The notes: generated by a model from the sequence alone, not told the origin. DNA of 47,073 nt from Lachnospiraceae bacterium (GCA_024695225.1 JAILIO010000030.1:1-47073), one strand, 5' to 3'. Counted from the stretch's first letter, positions 23,986 to 32,964 are shown. A program made the numbers and translations.

Positions 23986-25178
23986 AGCGTCTCCTGTATG
24001 CTCTCGATCAATATATCTGCCATCTCATCAATATGTGACTTTTCAACTACGAGAGGAGGAACAAATCTCAGAACGTTCTTTCCCGCATTTATCACTATAA
24101 GGCCTTTCGATATGGACTTCTCGATGACAGGCCCCACAGGTCTGTCAAATTCAAGCCCCTGCATAAGCCCGGAACCTCTGCGTTCTTTTATGAAATCAAA
24201 CCTGTCCTTTATACCCTCAAGCTTTTCTTCAAGGTAAGGGGTCACCTCCCTCACATGGTTTAAGAGGTCTTTCTGTTCAAACAGTTCGAGCACTTTGCAT
24301 ACGGCTGCGCAGGCAAGGGGATTTCCGCCGTAGGTTGTGCCATGGTCACCGGCCTTGAGGGAATTGGCCCCTGTCTTCTCATTCATTAGGAAAGCACCCA
24401 CCGGGACTCCGCAGCCAAGGGCCTTTGCGACAGCCATGGCGTCAGGTTTTACGCCAAATTTCTGCCAGGCAAACATATAGCCGGTCCTGCCCATGCCGCA
24501 CTGTATCTCATCCAGCATCATAAGCATGTTATTCTCATCGCAGAGTTCTCTCACGCCCTTTATGAATTCCTCGTTTGCAGGCCTTATCCCGCCTTCCCCC
24601 TGTACCGTCTCGAACAGCACAGCGATGGTCCTGTCATTTACAAGGGCCTTTACGCTGTCCAGATCGTTCATATCCGCAAACCGGATGTTTCCGATCATGG
24701 GGGCGAAGGCTGCCCTGTATGCTGCATTTCCGGTGACGGAAAGCGCACCGTAGGTGCGGCCATGGAATGATGAATTCAAAGCAATGATCTCGTGATCGGT
24801 TTTCCCGTCCCTCAGATAGCCGTATTTGCGGGCGGTCTTCAAAAGTCCCTCTATAGCTTCGGCACCGCTGTTTGTAAAGAACACCCTGTCCATGCCGCTC
24901 ACTTCCTTCAGGGCTTTTGCGGCTCTGATGGCAGGCACATTGTAGTAGTAGTTTGATGTGTGTATAACCTTATCTATCTGCTCTTTCAGGGCGTCATTGT
25001 ACTCTTTCACCCCGTAGCCCAGGGCGAAAACCGCTATTCCTGCCACAAAATCCAGATATCGCTTTCCTTCGATATCGTAGAGGTTCATTCCCTCCCCACG
25101 GTCTATCACCAGATGATAGCGGTTGTATGTGTGCAGCAGATCCCGTTCTGCTTCGTCGATATATTCCTGTATCTCCAT
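23982..25178 (-). CDS. argD: Acetylornithine aminotransferase
   Basis: A 398-residue class III PLP aminotransferase. Blocks are GKRYLDFVAGIAVFALGYG, FFTNSGAEAIEGLLKTARKYG, SSFHGRTYGALSVTGN, MLDEIQCGMGRTG and, with the PLP lysine, AMAVAKALGCGVPVGAF. It converts N-acetylglutamate semialdehyde to N-acetylornithine. The GTG of the ORF track has no ribosome binding site, whereas GGAG lies 6 nt before ATG at 25178, so that start is used. It follows argB after 149 nt and overlaps the solute-binding protein gene. Confidence 0.94.
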   Translation of the reverse strand: MEIQEYIDEAERDLLHTYNRYHLVIDRGEGMNLYDIEGKRYLDFVAGIAVFALGYGVKEYNDALKEQIDKVIHTSNYYYNVPAIRAAKALKEVSGMDRVFFTNSGAEAIEGLLKTARKYGYLRDGKTDHEIIALNSSFHGRTYGALSVTGNAAYRAAFAPMIGNIRFADMNDLDSVKALVNDRTIAVLFETVQGEGGIRPANEEFIKGVRELCDENNMLMMLDEIQCGMGRTGYMFAWQKFGVKPDAMAVAKALGCGVPVGAFLMNEKTGANSLKAGDHGTTYGGNPLACAAVCKVLELFEQKDLLNHVREVTPYLEEKLEGIKDRFDFIKERRGSGLMQGLEFDRPVGPVIEKSISKGLIVINAGKNVLRFVPPLVVEKSHIDEMADILIESIQETL

Positions 25179-25254
25179 AACCATCTCCTGTTCTGCGTCC
25201 GACACACTCTTTTATAAATAACAGCGTATCAAATTGTGTGTTTTGGCCCTGACA

Positions 25255-25271
25255 GCGCATCGATCATGCGC
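25255..25271. other. Small inverted repeat between argB and argD
   Basis: GCGCAT and ATGCGC flank CGATC, with a direct repeat TTGGCCCTG on both sides. There is no U-run, so it is more likely an RNA processing or stability hairpin than a terminator. Confidence 0.3.
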
Positions 25272-25327
25272 CTTGGCCCTGTGTGATCCGGATTTCCGCC
25301 TGTTAAACATTTTTTACGGAAAAGGTC

Positions 25328-26236
25328 TCATCCCTCCTGATTGTTAAACTGGTCTGCGTCCTCATCCCTGAAAAACATGGTTCCGATACCCTGATCCGTA
25401 AAGATCTCCAAAAGAATGCTGTGAGGGATCCTGCCGTCCAGTATGTGGACCCTGTTGACGCCGGCTCTCACGGCGGAAGTGCAGTTTGATATCTTAGGGA
25501 GCATTCCTCCCCCCACTATCCCGCTGTCTATCAGTTCTTCAGCTTCTGAAACAGTGAGTCTGGATATCTTCGTGTCTTCATCGTTCAGATCCCTGTAGAG
25601 ACCGCCTATGTCCGTGAGGAATACAAGCTTGTCCGCCCCCACAGCGGTTGCTATGGCGCAGGCTGCGTCGTCGGCATTTATATTGTAGGTTTCATAATTG
25701 TCATCAAAGCCTATGGGGCATACCACCGGAAGAAAATCTTTTTCCAGAAGGTCGAAAAGGATCTCCGGATCCACTAATTTGATATCTCCCACATAGCCTA
25801 TGTCCTGACCGTCGGGCATCTTCTTCTGTACCCTCAGGAGCCCGCCGTCCTTGCCGCTTATACCGGCGGCCTTGACCTCCTGGGATTCGATCTTTGTGAC
25901 CAGTTCCTTATTTACACGGTTCAGCACCATCTCCGCTATTGTCATGGTATCGCTGTCCGTAACCCTGAATCCGTTTACGAAGGTACTCTTTCCTCCGGTC
26001 TTCTCGACCCACTGACTTATCTCCTTGCCTCCGCCGTGGACGATTATAGGCTTAAAACCCACCAGTTTAAGGAGTATCGCGTCTTCTATAACGCTGTTCT
26101 TTAAGTCGTCTGTCTTCATGGCAGACCCGCCGTACTTTATGACTACGATCTTTCTGTTGAATTTGCGGATGTAGGGAAGGGCCTCCACAAGTGTCTTTGC
26201 CTTCTCCAACGCTGTATCCATTTCTTTCTGATTCAT
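25328..26236 (-). CDS. argB: Acetylglutamate kinase
   Basis: A 302-residue amino-acid kinase: VVIKYGGSAMKTDDLK (ATP binding), IIVHGGGKEIS (acetylglutamate binding), and NADDAACAIATAVGADKLVFLTDIGGL. It phosphorylates N-acetylglutamate, usually the feedback-controlled step. An N-terminal helix (residues 1-25, EKAKTLVEALPYIRKF) of the kind found in arginine-sensitive hexameric enzymes is present, so feedback inhibition by arginine is likely. GGAG lies 7 nt before the ATG. It follows the GNAT gene after 48 nt. Confidence 0.96.
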   Translation of the reverse strand: MNQKEMDTALEKAKTLVEALPYIRKFNRKIVVIKYGGSAMKTDDLKNSVIEDAILLKLVGFKPIIVHGGGKEISQWVEKTGGKSTFVNGFRVTDSDTMTIAEMVLNRVNKELVTKIESQEVKAAGISGKDGGLLRVQKKMPDGQDIGYVGDIKLVDPEILFDLLEKDFLPVVCPIGFDDNYETYNINADDAACAIATAVGADKLVFLTDIGGLYRDLNDEDTKISRLTVSEAEELIDSGIVGGGMLPKISNCTSAVRAGVNRVHILDGRIPHSILLEIFTDQGIGTMFFRDEDADQFNNQEG

Positions 26237-26284
26237 CTTTCACTCCATCCCGGACCGGTGCGCCTGTACCCGCACTAAAGCCCT

Positions 26285-26755
26285 TTATTCTCGGTTCATC
26301 CTGATCAGGTTATTTTCATTCAGCACCAGATCGTAACAGTTACAGTCCCCCCTGTCTCTCCAGCCCGTGTCATGCCAGAACTCATTTCCCACATTGTTGT
26401 CGGAAAATGCCACAAGAGAGATCTTATTTACCTTAAGTTTCTTGAGTTTATCCGCGCACTCCGTCACCATCTGCCGGCCTATGCCCTGCCTTCTGTATGC
26501 TTCGGCGACGCAGACATGGTAGAGTCTTCCCTCCCGTCCGTCATTTCCGCAGAGGATGGCTCCCACTATCATATCGTCCTTTTTTTGATCCACTGCCACC
26601 ACGGATGTGCCGGGGTTTCTCTCAAGAAACCGCTTTACGCCCTCCTCGGAATCATCCATGCTCCTGATGGCCATGCCCTTTATGCTTTCCCAGAGAGCCC
26701 TGACCCCGGGGTAATCCCCCAATGTCATCTCCCTTATTTTCACACTACCTTCCAT
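26285..26755 (-). CDS. GNAT acetyltransferase inside the arginine operon
   Basis: A 156-residue single-domain GNAT. The acetyl-CoA site is HVCVAEAYRRQGIGRQMV (residues about 80-97), followed by NKISLVAFSDNNVGNEFWHDTGW. The ATG overlaps the argC stop (TGATG), so translation is coupled; a GTG one codon earlier is possible. In many bacteria argJ occupies the slot between argC and argB; here argJ is elsewhere and this GNAT fills it. Short GNATs serve as N-acetylglutamate synthases in some bacteria, which would fit the context, but no substrate motif proves it. Confidence 0.8.
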   Translation of the reverse strand: MEGSVKIREMTLGDYPGVRALWESIKGMAIRSMDDSEEGVKRFLERNPGTSVVAVDQKKDDMIVGAILCGNDGREGRLYHVCVAEAYRRQGIGRQMVTECADKLKKLKVNKISLVAFSDNNVGNEFWHDTGWRDRGDCNCYDLVLNENNLIRMNRE

Positions 26756-27810
26756 CACGGGAACAGCGGAGCTGCCTCAAGGGCGGTATTTTCGGGAAGG
26801 CCGAACATGATATTCATGTTCTGGACTGCCTGCCCGGCGGCCCCCTTCACCAGATTGTCCAGGGCTCCCATCATGATGGCGCGACCGGTCCTCTTGTCCA
26901 CTGCGATGCCTATATCCGTGTAATTGCTGCCCTCGACCCATCTGGTCTCGGGGCAGACCCCCTTGGGCAGGACCCTGATAAACTGTTCATCCCCGTAATA
27001 CTTTTCATATACACTTATAAGCTCATCCGCATCGGGCACATTGCCGTTACTGTCCTTTTTAAGGCTTGCGTAGGCAGTCACCAGTATCCCCCGGTTCATG
27101 GGGACCAGGTGAGGTGTAAAATTGATCATTATACTGCGCCCGGCGGCGTACGAAAGCTGCTCCTCTATCTCCGGAGTATGCCTGTGTGTGGTCACACCGT
27201 AGGCTTTTATGTTCTCATTTACCTCGCAGAACAGATTCCCTTCCTTCAGCCCCCGGCCTGCCCCGGAAGTCCCGCTTTTCGCATCTATTATCAATGTGTC
27301 GGGGTCGATCAGTCCCTCTTTCACAAGAGGATAACAGGAAAGGATGGAACAAGTTGTATAACACCCGGGGTTTGCCAGTATCCTGGCGTCTTTCACCTTT
27401 TCCCTGTAAAGTTCACAGAGACCGTAAACCGACTCCGAAAGATACTTTGGAGATTTATGTTCTATCTTGTACCACTTTTCGTAGACATCCACATCCTTAA
27501 GCCGGAAGTCTGCGGAGAGATCTATTATCCTGACATTCTTAAGCAATTCGTCATTCACCACGGATGCAGCATAACCCTGGGGCGTGGCTGTGAAAATGAC
27601 ATCCGTATCCTTGGAAAGCTCCTGCAGTTCACTTCCTGTGAACTCCAGATCCACTATCCGGTATATGTTTCCGTATATTTTATGGAAAGGTTCCCCCTCT
27701 CTCGTCCTGGATCCTATCCATCTGATCTCTGCTTTCGGGTGTCCGGACAAAAGCCTTATAAGCTCCGAACCCGCATATCCGGCGGCTCCCATTATGCCGA
27801 CTCTGATCAT
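26755..27810 (-). CDS. argC: N-acetyl-gamma-glutamyl-phosphate reductase
   Basis: A 351-residue enzyme: NADPH-binding start MIRVGIMGAAGYAGSELIRLL, catalytic cysteine in ILANPGCYTTCSI, and AKSGTSGAGRG. It reduces N-acetylglutamyl phosphate to the semialdehyde. ACGGAGGAAGAG precedes the ATG at 27810; the longer ORF-track start was rejected because its 59 extra residues match nothing. It is the first gene of argC-GNAT-argB-argD-solute-binding protein. The leader of about 200 nt contains the direct repeat CCTGATTCGTAC twice, but no T-box or clear ArgR box was seen. Confidence 0.95.
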   Translation of the reverse strand: MIRVGIMGAAGYAGSELIRLLSGHPKAEIRWIGSRTREGEPFHKIYGNIYRIVDLEFTGSELQELSKDTDVIFTATPQGYAASVVNDELLKNVRIIDLSADFRLKDVDVYEKWYKIEHKSPKYLSESVYGLCELYREKVKDARILANPGCYTTCSILSCYPLVKEGLIDPDTLIIDAKSGTSGAGRGLKEGNLFCEVNENIKAYGVTTHRHTPEIEEQLSYAAGRSIMINFTPHLVPMNRGILVTAYASLKKDSNGNVPDADELISVYEKYYGDEQFIRVLPKGVCPETRWVEGSNYTDIGIAVDKRTGRAIMMGALDNLVKGAAGQAVQNMNIMFGLPENTALEAAPLFP

Positions 27811-28029
27811 CTCTTCCTCCGTATCCTGATTCGTACCCTGATTCGTACCCTTATCTCTGTCTTTTCTGTATCTTATGCTGCTGTACTCAGATCGTACCGC
27901 CTTGCAAACGGATATCCCACTGTTCATGTGGTCAGCCCGATGTATCTGATGATATTTTGCTGCACATATGGTCAGCCCACAGCACAAATTAACTTTTCCA
28001 TTGTACTACTTTAGTGATTCAAAGGGAAG

Positions 28030-28992
28030 TCATGCATCCAGAAAACTGAACAGCTCCCTGTAAAAGATCTCAAGGGTATCTGATCTGCTGTTAAATATCT
28101 CATGCTTGGCATTCTTGAACATCACATCCCGTATATCCGGACACAGGGAAGAAAAGTCGTCAAATCCCGAGCTGTCCACCACATCTTCCAATCCGGCTCT
28201 GCACAGAAGAACCGGGATCTTGATCTTTTTCACATTTTCGGGCTTTACAACATCCGCCATGGCTTTTACTGCGGCTCTTCCCCATCTGAAATTTCCGCCG
28301 GACAAATGAAAATGTTTATCATTTATCCTGAGTGTCAGATCATATTTATAACGTTCTTCCGATGTATCACAGGAGTTTTCAAAGTCATACCCCATTTCCG
28401 AAAATCTCTTTTGTCCCGGCAGCAGCCTGTTTTCCAGTTTCATGAATTCAGCCATGGAAAAAAGGGCTTTCACCTGGCATCCGCCGGCATCTCCAAATCT
28501 TATCCTGAACATGGGGGAGATCAGGATTGCTTTTTTGAAATAGTCCCCATATTTTTCCAAAAACAGGGTTCCCACAGTACCACCCATGGAGTGGCATAAC
28601 ACATGTTTCAAAGAATCCGGGTATTCCTTTTCGACCACTGTATCCATAAAGCACTTGACATCGGCCACATATGTATCAAAGGTATCTATATCCACGCGGT
28701 CGATCTCAGGGACGCTCCTCCAGGAATAGCCGTGGCCCCTGAGTTCCAGGAGGTACACCGTGTAACCGTGTTCCCACATATCATATATGACCTCATGGTA
28801 TTTATCCGCATATTCCACGAAACCGTGCAGGATCACCAGGACCTTATTTCCGTCACCTCCTGCAGCTTTCACATACCCCTGGGGCCTGCCGTCAAAGGAA
28901 TCAAATGAGGACCTGACAACGTGTTCCTTCCACCACCGGGCTCCCTCGCCCCTCATATACTCCTTAAAACCTTCTTCATCAAATGGAACCAT
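28030..28992 (-). CDS. Alpha/beta hydrolase, lysophospholipase/monoglyceride-lipase type
   Basis: A 320-residue serine hydrolase. The oxyanion region VILHGFVEYADKYHEVI and LELRGHGYSWR precede the nucleophile elbow LCHSMGGTVG (serine near residue 155). The acid is likely in RAGLEDVVD and the histidine in AKHEIFNSRSD. No signal peptide is visible, so it is cytosolic or associated with the inner membrane face. Family members cleave monoacylglycerols or lysophospholipids; the true substrate is unknown. GCGAGG precedes the ATG. It appears to be a single-gene unit. Confidence 0.85.
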   Translation of the reverse strand: MVPFDEEGFKEYMRGEGARWWKEHVVRSSFDSFDGRPQGYVKAAGGDGNKVLVILHGFVEYADKYHEVIYDMWEHGYTVYLLELRGHGYSWRSVPEIDRVDIDTFDTYVADVKCFMDTVVEKEYPDSLKHVLCHSMGGTVGTLFLEKYGDYFKKAILISPMFRIRFGDAGGCQVKALFSMAEFMKLENRLLPGQKRFSEMGYDFENSCDTSEERYKYDLTLRINDKHFHLSGGNFRWGRAAVKAMADVVKPENVKKIKIPVLLCRAGLEDVVDSSGFDDFSSLCPDIRDVMFKNAKHEIFNSRSDTLEIFYRELFSFLDA

Positions 28993-29114
28993 TGTAATCC
29001 TCGCTCATCTGTGATCATCTGTTACTTAAGACCGGTAAAGGCGCAGAATCGTAATAAGAGATCGGTCATATCGGTATATTGTACCAAAAACATCACCGGT
29101 ATGAAAGCCGAAGG

Positions 29115-29143
29115 TTGTTATGTTTTTTTAAGAGTGCTAATAT
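29115..29143 (+). promoter_or_regulatory. Candidate promoter of the zinc-ribbon protein gene
   Basis: TTGTTA, a 17-nt spacer and TAATAT. The resulting leader is unusually long. Confidence 0.35.
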
Positions 29144-29298
29144 TTTTACCTGAGATCGTTTTCAGATGCGTCCTGATCCCACATGAAAAGCCCCGGGCTG
29201 AAACCGGGGAATAACACCGGGCTCAAAAAACAGGTGCTGTAACAGGAAATGGCAGCAGGCTTGAAAACACAGCCTGTAAACAGGAAATGAAAACCCAA

Positions 29299-29363
29299 CC
29301 GAAAGCAGAGTCTGAAAACAGGGAATGGCAGCATATCCCGAAAGCAGAGTCTGAAAACAGGGA
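29299..29363. repeat. 39-bp period direct repeat in a leader
   Basis: A 26-nt element starting CCGAAAGCAGAGTCTGAAAA occurs at 29299 and 29338 without mismatch. More degenerate relatives (ACAGGAAATG, CTTGAAAACA) occur from about 29235. Confidence 0.75.
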
Positions 29364-29395
29364 GCGAAGATAACAGCTGAACACAGGAGACCACC

Positions 29396-30316
29396 ATGGA
29401 AATAAAATGCGACTTTTGTGACAATATCATAAAAGATACCGATGAAAAATGTCCCTTTTGCGGAGCCCCCAACGCCCACGTAAACCGCACGGCAAACCGT
29501 GAGCCCAAAACGATCGAAGAACTCAGGGCTTACTGCAGAGCCAGAAATATGCCCCTCGAAAAAATGAGATTCTTTATAGGCGAAGACTACAAGGGTCCGA
29601 AAGCCTTCGGTCTCTTCAAGGATGACGAGGGCATGTATGTTGTCTACAAAAATAAAGCCGATGGCAACCGTGCTGTCCGTTACCGCGGCAAGGACGAAGC
29701 CTATGCCGTAAATGAGATCTATCAGAAGCTTAAAACCGAGATCTCCCAACAGATAGCGGGAGGCCACGTAAAGAAAAAAGGAAGCAAACCCTCTTCCTCA
29801 AAAGGAGGTGGAGGACAGAAGAGATCCGGCATAGATCCTGACGACATAAAATCTTTTATTTACAAGAGGCTTACCTCCTTAAGCACGTATGTGGTGCTGA
29901 TCTTTGTGCTGATACTGGTTGCCATTATCCTGGACCCCTCCCCTGTTTCCGGCTATTACAATGCCGATGACTCATACTACTATTACGACAGCACAAACGG
30001 ATGGTATGGCTATAACGACTACGATGACTACTGGTATAAAACAGATGCCCCGGAGATCTCCGAGGATTCAAAATGGTCCGATTACAGCGCCGATGAAGAA
30101 GAGTTTGAATTCACCTACGGGGATCAGGTATATACATTTGGGGATTACAGGGCGGACAACAGCGAAGACTTTACCACAAAAAGCTACAGCAGCGATGACG
30201 ATGATGACGACTATGATTACGACAATGGTTTTTGGGACGACTGGGATGACGACTACGATGATTACGACTGGGGTGGCTGGGACAGCAACGACACCGACTG
30301 GGATTCAGACTGGTGA
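29396..30316 (+). CDS. Zinc-ribbon membrane protein with Asp/Tyr/Trp-rich tail
   Basis: A 306-residue protein. A zinc ribbon opens it (CDFCDNIIKDTDEKCPFCG, residues 5-23). A compact unknown domain follows (about 38-115, EELRAYCRARNMPLEKMRFFI), then a Lys/Gly/Ser linker, one transmembrane helix (about 163-182, YVVLIFVLILVAIIL), and about 120 extracytoplasmic residues dominated by D, Y, W, S and G (for example DDYDDYDWGGWDSND). The tail is extremely acidic and aromatic, probably disordered and cell-wall exposed. I do not recognise the family. CAGGAG precedes the ATG. The topology (ribbon in, tail out) is inferred from the helix and the preceding lysines. Confidence 0.8.
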   Translation: MEIKCDFCDNIIKDTDEKCPFCGAPNAHVNRTANREPKTIEELRAYCRARNMPLEKMRFFIGEDYKGPKAFGLFKDDEGMYVVYKNKADGNRAVRYRGKDEAYAVNEIYQKLKTEISQQIAGGHVKKKGSKPSSSKGGGGQKRSGIDPDDIKSFIYKRLTSLSTYVVLIFVLILVAIILDPSPVSGYYNADDSYYYYDSTNGWYGYNDYDDYWYKTDAPEISEDSKWSDYSADEEEFEFTYGDQVYTFGDYRADNSEDFTTKSYSSDDDDDDYDYDNGFWDDWDDDYDDYDWGGWDSNDTDWDSDW

Positions 30317-30352
30317 CCTCATATTTAATTTAGACAATTAAAAACCCTTGAG

Positions 30353-30392
30353 AGTGGTACCACGGAAATAAATTGCGGGGTGCCACTTTTTT
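30353..30392 (+). terminator. Terminator with T-box-like sequence
   Basis: AGTGGTACC pairs with GGTGCCACT (9 bp, one G-U), followed by TTTTTT, 36 nt after the zinc-ribbon gene stop. The 5' side, AGAGTGGTACCACG, matches the T-box consensus AGGGTGGNACCGCG at all but two positions, yet there is no room upstream for a T-box leader. Confidence 0.75.
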
Positions 30393-30609
30393 CATCTCTT
30401 CAAATATTTCATCCACAACATCAGGTCAAATTCGGCGTTTTTATAAAAATCTGTAAATAAAACGATAAAAACAGTACGAAAAAAAGCAACATCAACTAAA
30501 TATGTCCTTTACTTGTATTTTTACAAAATGATATGATGCCCTTGTAATCAGCCATGTTCAGTCTTCAGAAGATTTTGTCTTCTGACGCCGATGAAAGGAG
30601 ATCCCTCAT

Positions 30610-32694
30610 ATGAAATCCGGAAAAAAAGGGTTGTCGCTACAGGTAAAGATGCTGTTGGTGATCCTGCCCATTGTGATCATCGTGGCAAATGTGATCGCTC
30701 TTGTAAGCGGACTGCTCGCCCAGAATGCCATACTGGAGCAGACATCCCGGTATATGAACGCCGAACTGGCCAAAAATGCCAATGACGTGGATGCGAAACT
30801 TGAATCTGTCCGCATGACCGCAGAAGAGTTGTCAATCTTTGTGGGAAACACCTACAAGACCACCGATATGGCATCCTATGCCAAACTCTTCGGAGATACC
30901 GTAAGATCAAATGACCTGATACTGGGTTCAGGAATCTGGTTTGAACCGTCCGTTTACACAGGTGACAAAAAATATGCCGGTGAAAAATACGTAGGTCCCT
31001 ACTGGTACAGGGACGGCGATAACATCGTGGAAGACTGGGAATATTCAAACGCGGAATACGATTATTTCTCCCAGGAGTATTACACCAATGCCGCCAAGAT
31101 CACAACCCTGAATGCCACCATAACGGATCCCTATTACGATCCCGCCAGCGACTCTGTCATGGCCTCATGTTCTGCCCCGATATTTAACGAAGAAGGCTCC
31201 TACATCGGATGCATAACCGTCGATATGAGCCTGGGAACCATAAGTGACATCATCGGATCCATAAAAGTGGGAACAAACGACAACGCCATCTTATTGACCT
31301 CAGGCGGAGCCTATATATATACGAAGGATCAGGAAAAGGTGGAATCCGGCATGGATATCGCGTCGGACAAAGACAGCATTTCCCAGATCGCCTCCACTGT
31401 ACTGTCCGGTGAAAAGGGCGAGACCTCATACAAGGGTTCTCAGGGACAGATGAATGTATATTACACCACCATCCCGGAAGTTAACTGGAAGCTCATAATA
31501 GAGATGCCTCTTTCGGAAATAAAGGCTCCCGCCATGAATATGACCCGTACCACGGTGCCCATCTGTATCATCGGAGTCATAGTCAGCGTCATCCTGGTCT
31601 TCCTCTTTGCCAGGTCCATCGCAAATCCGGTCAAGAAGGTGGACGAATTCGCAGTTGAGCTTTCAAAGGGCAATTTCTCCGTCGCTCCTCTGGACATCAG
31701 CAGGAACGATGAGATCGGAGAGATGAGCGAATCCTTAAATGAGATGTACGGCAACAACAGCGGTATAATAAAGAAGATCTCAACGGAAGCCACAAATATC
31801 AGCGATGCTTCCTCCACTTTAGGCGCCATGAGCGAAGAACTGGCGGCAGAGTTCTCCAGGATACAGAGCAATGTATCCGCAGTCAACGAGGCAATGATGA
31901 ATTCCAGCGCCGCCACCGAGGAAGTTTCCGCTTCAGTCACTGAGGTAAACACCTCCGTGCAGCAGCTGGCAAGCAGCAGTTCAGAGATAAAGAAAGAAGC
32001 AAAGGAGATCTCATCCAGGGCACGCCAGGTCCAGGAGGACAGCAGGAAAGCCTATGAAAGCGCGATCTCCATAGCAAAAGAGAGAGAGACCGAGATAAAA
32101 GCGGCCACTGCCAAAGCAGAGGTCGTAAATGAGATCAAAAACATGGCCGATGCCATCTCGAATATCGCAAGCGAGATCGATCTCCTTTCACTCAACGCTT
32201 CGATAGAAGCGGCAAGGGCCGGGGAAGCGGGAAGAGGCTTTGCCGTGGTGGCTCAGCAGATAAACAAGCTGGCCACGGATACCGCAGCGGCTGTCAAGCA
32301 GATACAGGACACCGTATCGGACATACAGGGCGCCTTCTCAGACCTTTCCGAGGGTTCAAACAAGCTTCTCAGCTTTGTGACAGACACGGTTACCCCGGAT
32401 TACGACAAATTCACCGGCATCGGAAAGCAGTACGGGGACGATGCAAATCTCTTCGATGACTTTTCCGCCCGCATCCTTGAGATGGCCAATTCCATAAAGA
32501 GCACTATGGACGAGGTCAACTATGCAGTCCAGAACATCGCAGAGAGCACCCAGGATACCGCAGCCCACAGCAGCGATGTAAATGATTCCATTGGCAGCGT
32601 TTCAAACGCCATAGAATCTGTGGCCCAGCTGGCTACAGACCAGCAGTCTACCGCAAGAGAGCTGGCAGAGATCGTGGACAATTTTAAATTCTGA
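30610..32694 (+). CDS. Methyl-accepting chemotaxis protein
   Basis: A 694-residue transmembrane chemoreceptor. TM1 (residues about 12-35) and TM2 (about 308-330) enclose a double Cache sensor domain ([17 protein letters not shown] and [23 protein letters not shown] are typical of dCache_1). HAMP follows (about 330-385), then the signalling hairpin with tip [30 protein letters not shown]. dCache domains often bind amino acids or organic acids. GAAAGGAG precedes the ATG. No che genes are near, so it would work with a remote cluster. An AT-rich 200-nt upstream region gives no convincing promoter. Confidence 0.95.
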   Translation: MKSGKKGLSLQVKMLLVILPIVIIVANVIALVSGLLAQNAILEQTSRYMNAELAKNANDVDAKLESVRMTAEELSIFVGNTYKTTDMASYAKLFGDTVRSNDLILGSGIWFEPSVYTGDKKYAGEKYVGPYWYRDGDNIVEDWEYSNAEYDYFSQEYYTNAAKITTLNATITDPYYDPASDSVMASCSAPIFNEEGSYIGCITVDMSLGTISDIIGSIKVGTNDNAILLTSGGAYIYTKDQEKVESGMDIASDKDSISQIASTVLSGEKGETSYKGSQGQMNVYYTTIPEVNWKLIIEMPLSEIKAPAMNMTRTTVPICIIGVIVSVILVFLFARSIANPVKKVDEFAVELSKGNFSVAPLDISRNDEIGEMSESLNEMYGNNSGIIKKISTEATNISDASSTLGAMSEELAAEFSRIQSNVSAVNEAMMNSSAATEEVSASVTEVNTSVQQLASSSSEIKKEAKEISSRARQVQEDSRKAYESAISIAKERETEIKAATAKAEVVNEIKNMADAISNIASEIDLLSLNASIEAARAGEAGRGFAVVAQQINKLATDTAAAVKQIQDTVSDIQGAFSDLSEGSNKLLSFVTDTVTPDYDKFTGIGKQYGDDANLFDDFSARILEMANSIKSTMDEVNYAVQNIAESTQDTAAHSSDVNDSIGSVSNAIESVAQLATDQQSTARELAEIVDNFKF

Positions 32695-32794
32695 GGCACC
32701 TCCTGAAGCTTGCTCCGGGCCGGCAACTCTCCTGAAGACCGGAACAGGCAGATAAGATCAGGCAAAGGGACGCAGATAAATAAGGACATAATGA

Positions 32795-32835
32795 TATCCC
32801 CCGGATTTGATGATCTCCGGGGGATAACTGTTTTT
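32795..32835 (+). terminator. Strong terminator after the chemoreceptor gene
   Basis: TATCCCCCGGA and TCCGGGGGATA form a perfect 11-bp stem with a 10-nt loop, followed by ACTGTTTTT. Confidence 0.85.
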
Positions 32836-32844
32836 CCCTATTTT

Positions 32845-32914
32845 AATTCCTTATTTGAATTCCTTACTTGAATTCCTTATTTGAATTCCTTATTTGAATT
32901 CCAATTTGTATTCC
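32845..32914. repeat. 13-bp tandem repeat, six copies
   Basis: AATTCC recurs at 32845, 32858, 32871, 32884 and 32897 and as TATTCC (ATTCC) near 32910, a constant 13-bp period with unit TTGAATTCCTTAT. It lies between the chemoreceptor terminator and the end of the microcompartment operon. Confidence 0.9.
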
Positions 32915-32964
32915 ATGCTTGTATGTCTATATCGATCATGAGAGGATCTGAGGTTTCTCTCTGA

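Larger units (their letters stand above)
28993..29395. other. Divergent intergenic region with a long leader
   Basis: This 403-nt gap holds the upstream regions of the hydrolase (minus) and the zinc-ribbon gene (plus). The second half would be a leader of about 245 nt containing a CCCCGG/CCGGGG hairpin near 29192-29211 and a 39-bp direct repeat. No gene is supported here; the minus-strand ORFs are antisense shadows of the plus gene. Confidence 0.45.

Noticed and set aside
26722-28014. 430-codon plus-strand ORF
   Set aside because: It is the antisense shadow of argC and the GNAT gene, with no ribosome binding site and no recognisable domain.
27811-28029. ArgR box or T-box in the argC leader
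   Set aside because: Only a CCTGATTCGTAC direct repeat and an ATnTGGTCAGCCC pair were seen; neither resembles an ArgR box or T-box.
30449-30478. Sigma-28 (flagellar) promoter before the chemoreceptor
   Set aside because: TAAA and CGATAA elements are present, but their spacing is about 2 nt short of consensus and the region is generally A-rich.
30346-30609. T-box or other riboswitch controlling the chemoreceptor gene
   Set aside because: No stem I or specifier region fits between 30316 and 30346, and no c-di-GMP aptamer motifs were seen before 30610.
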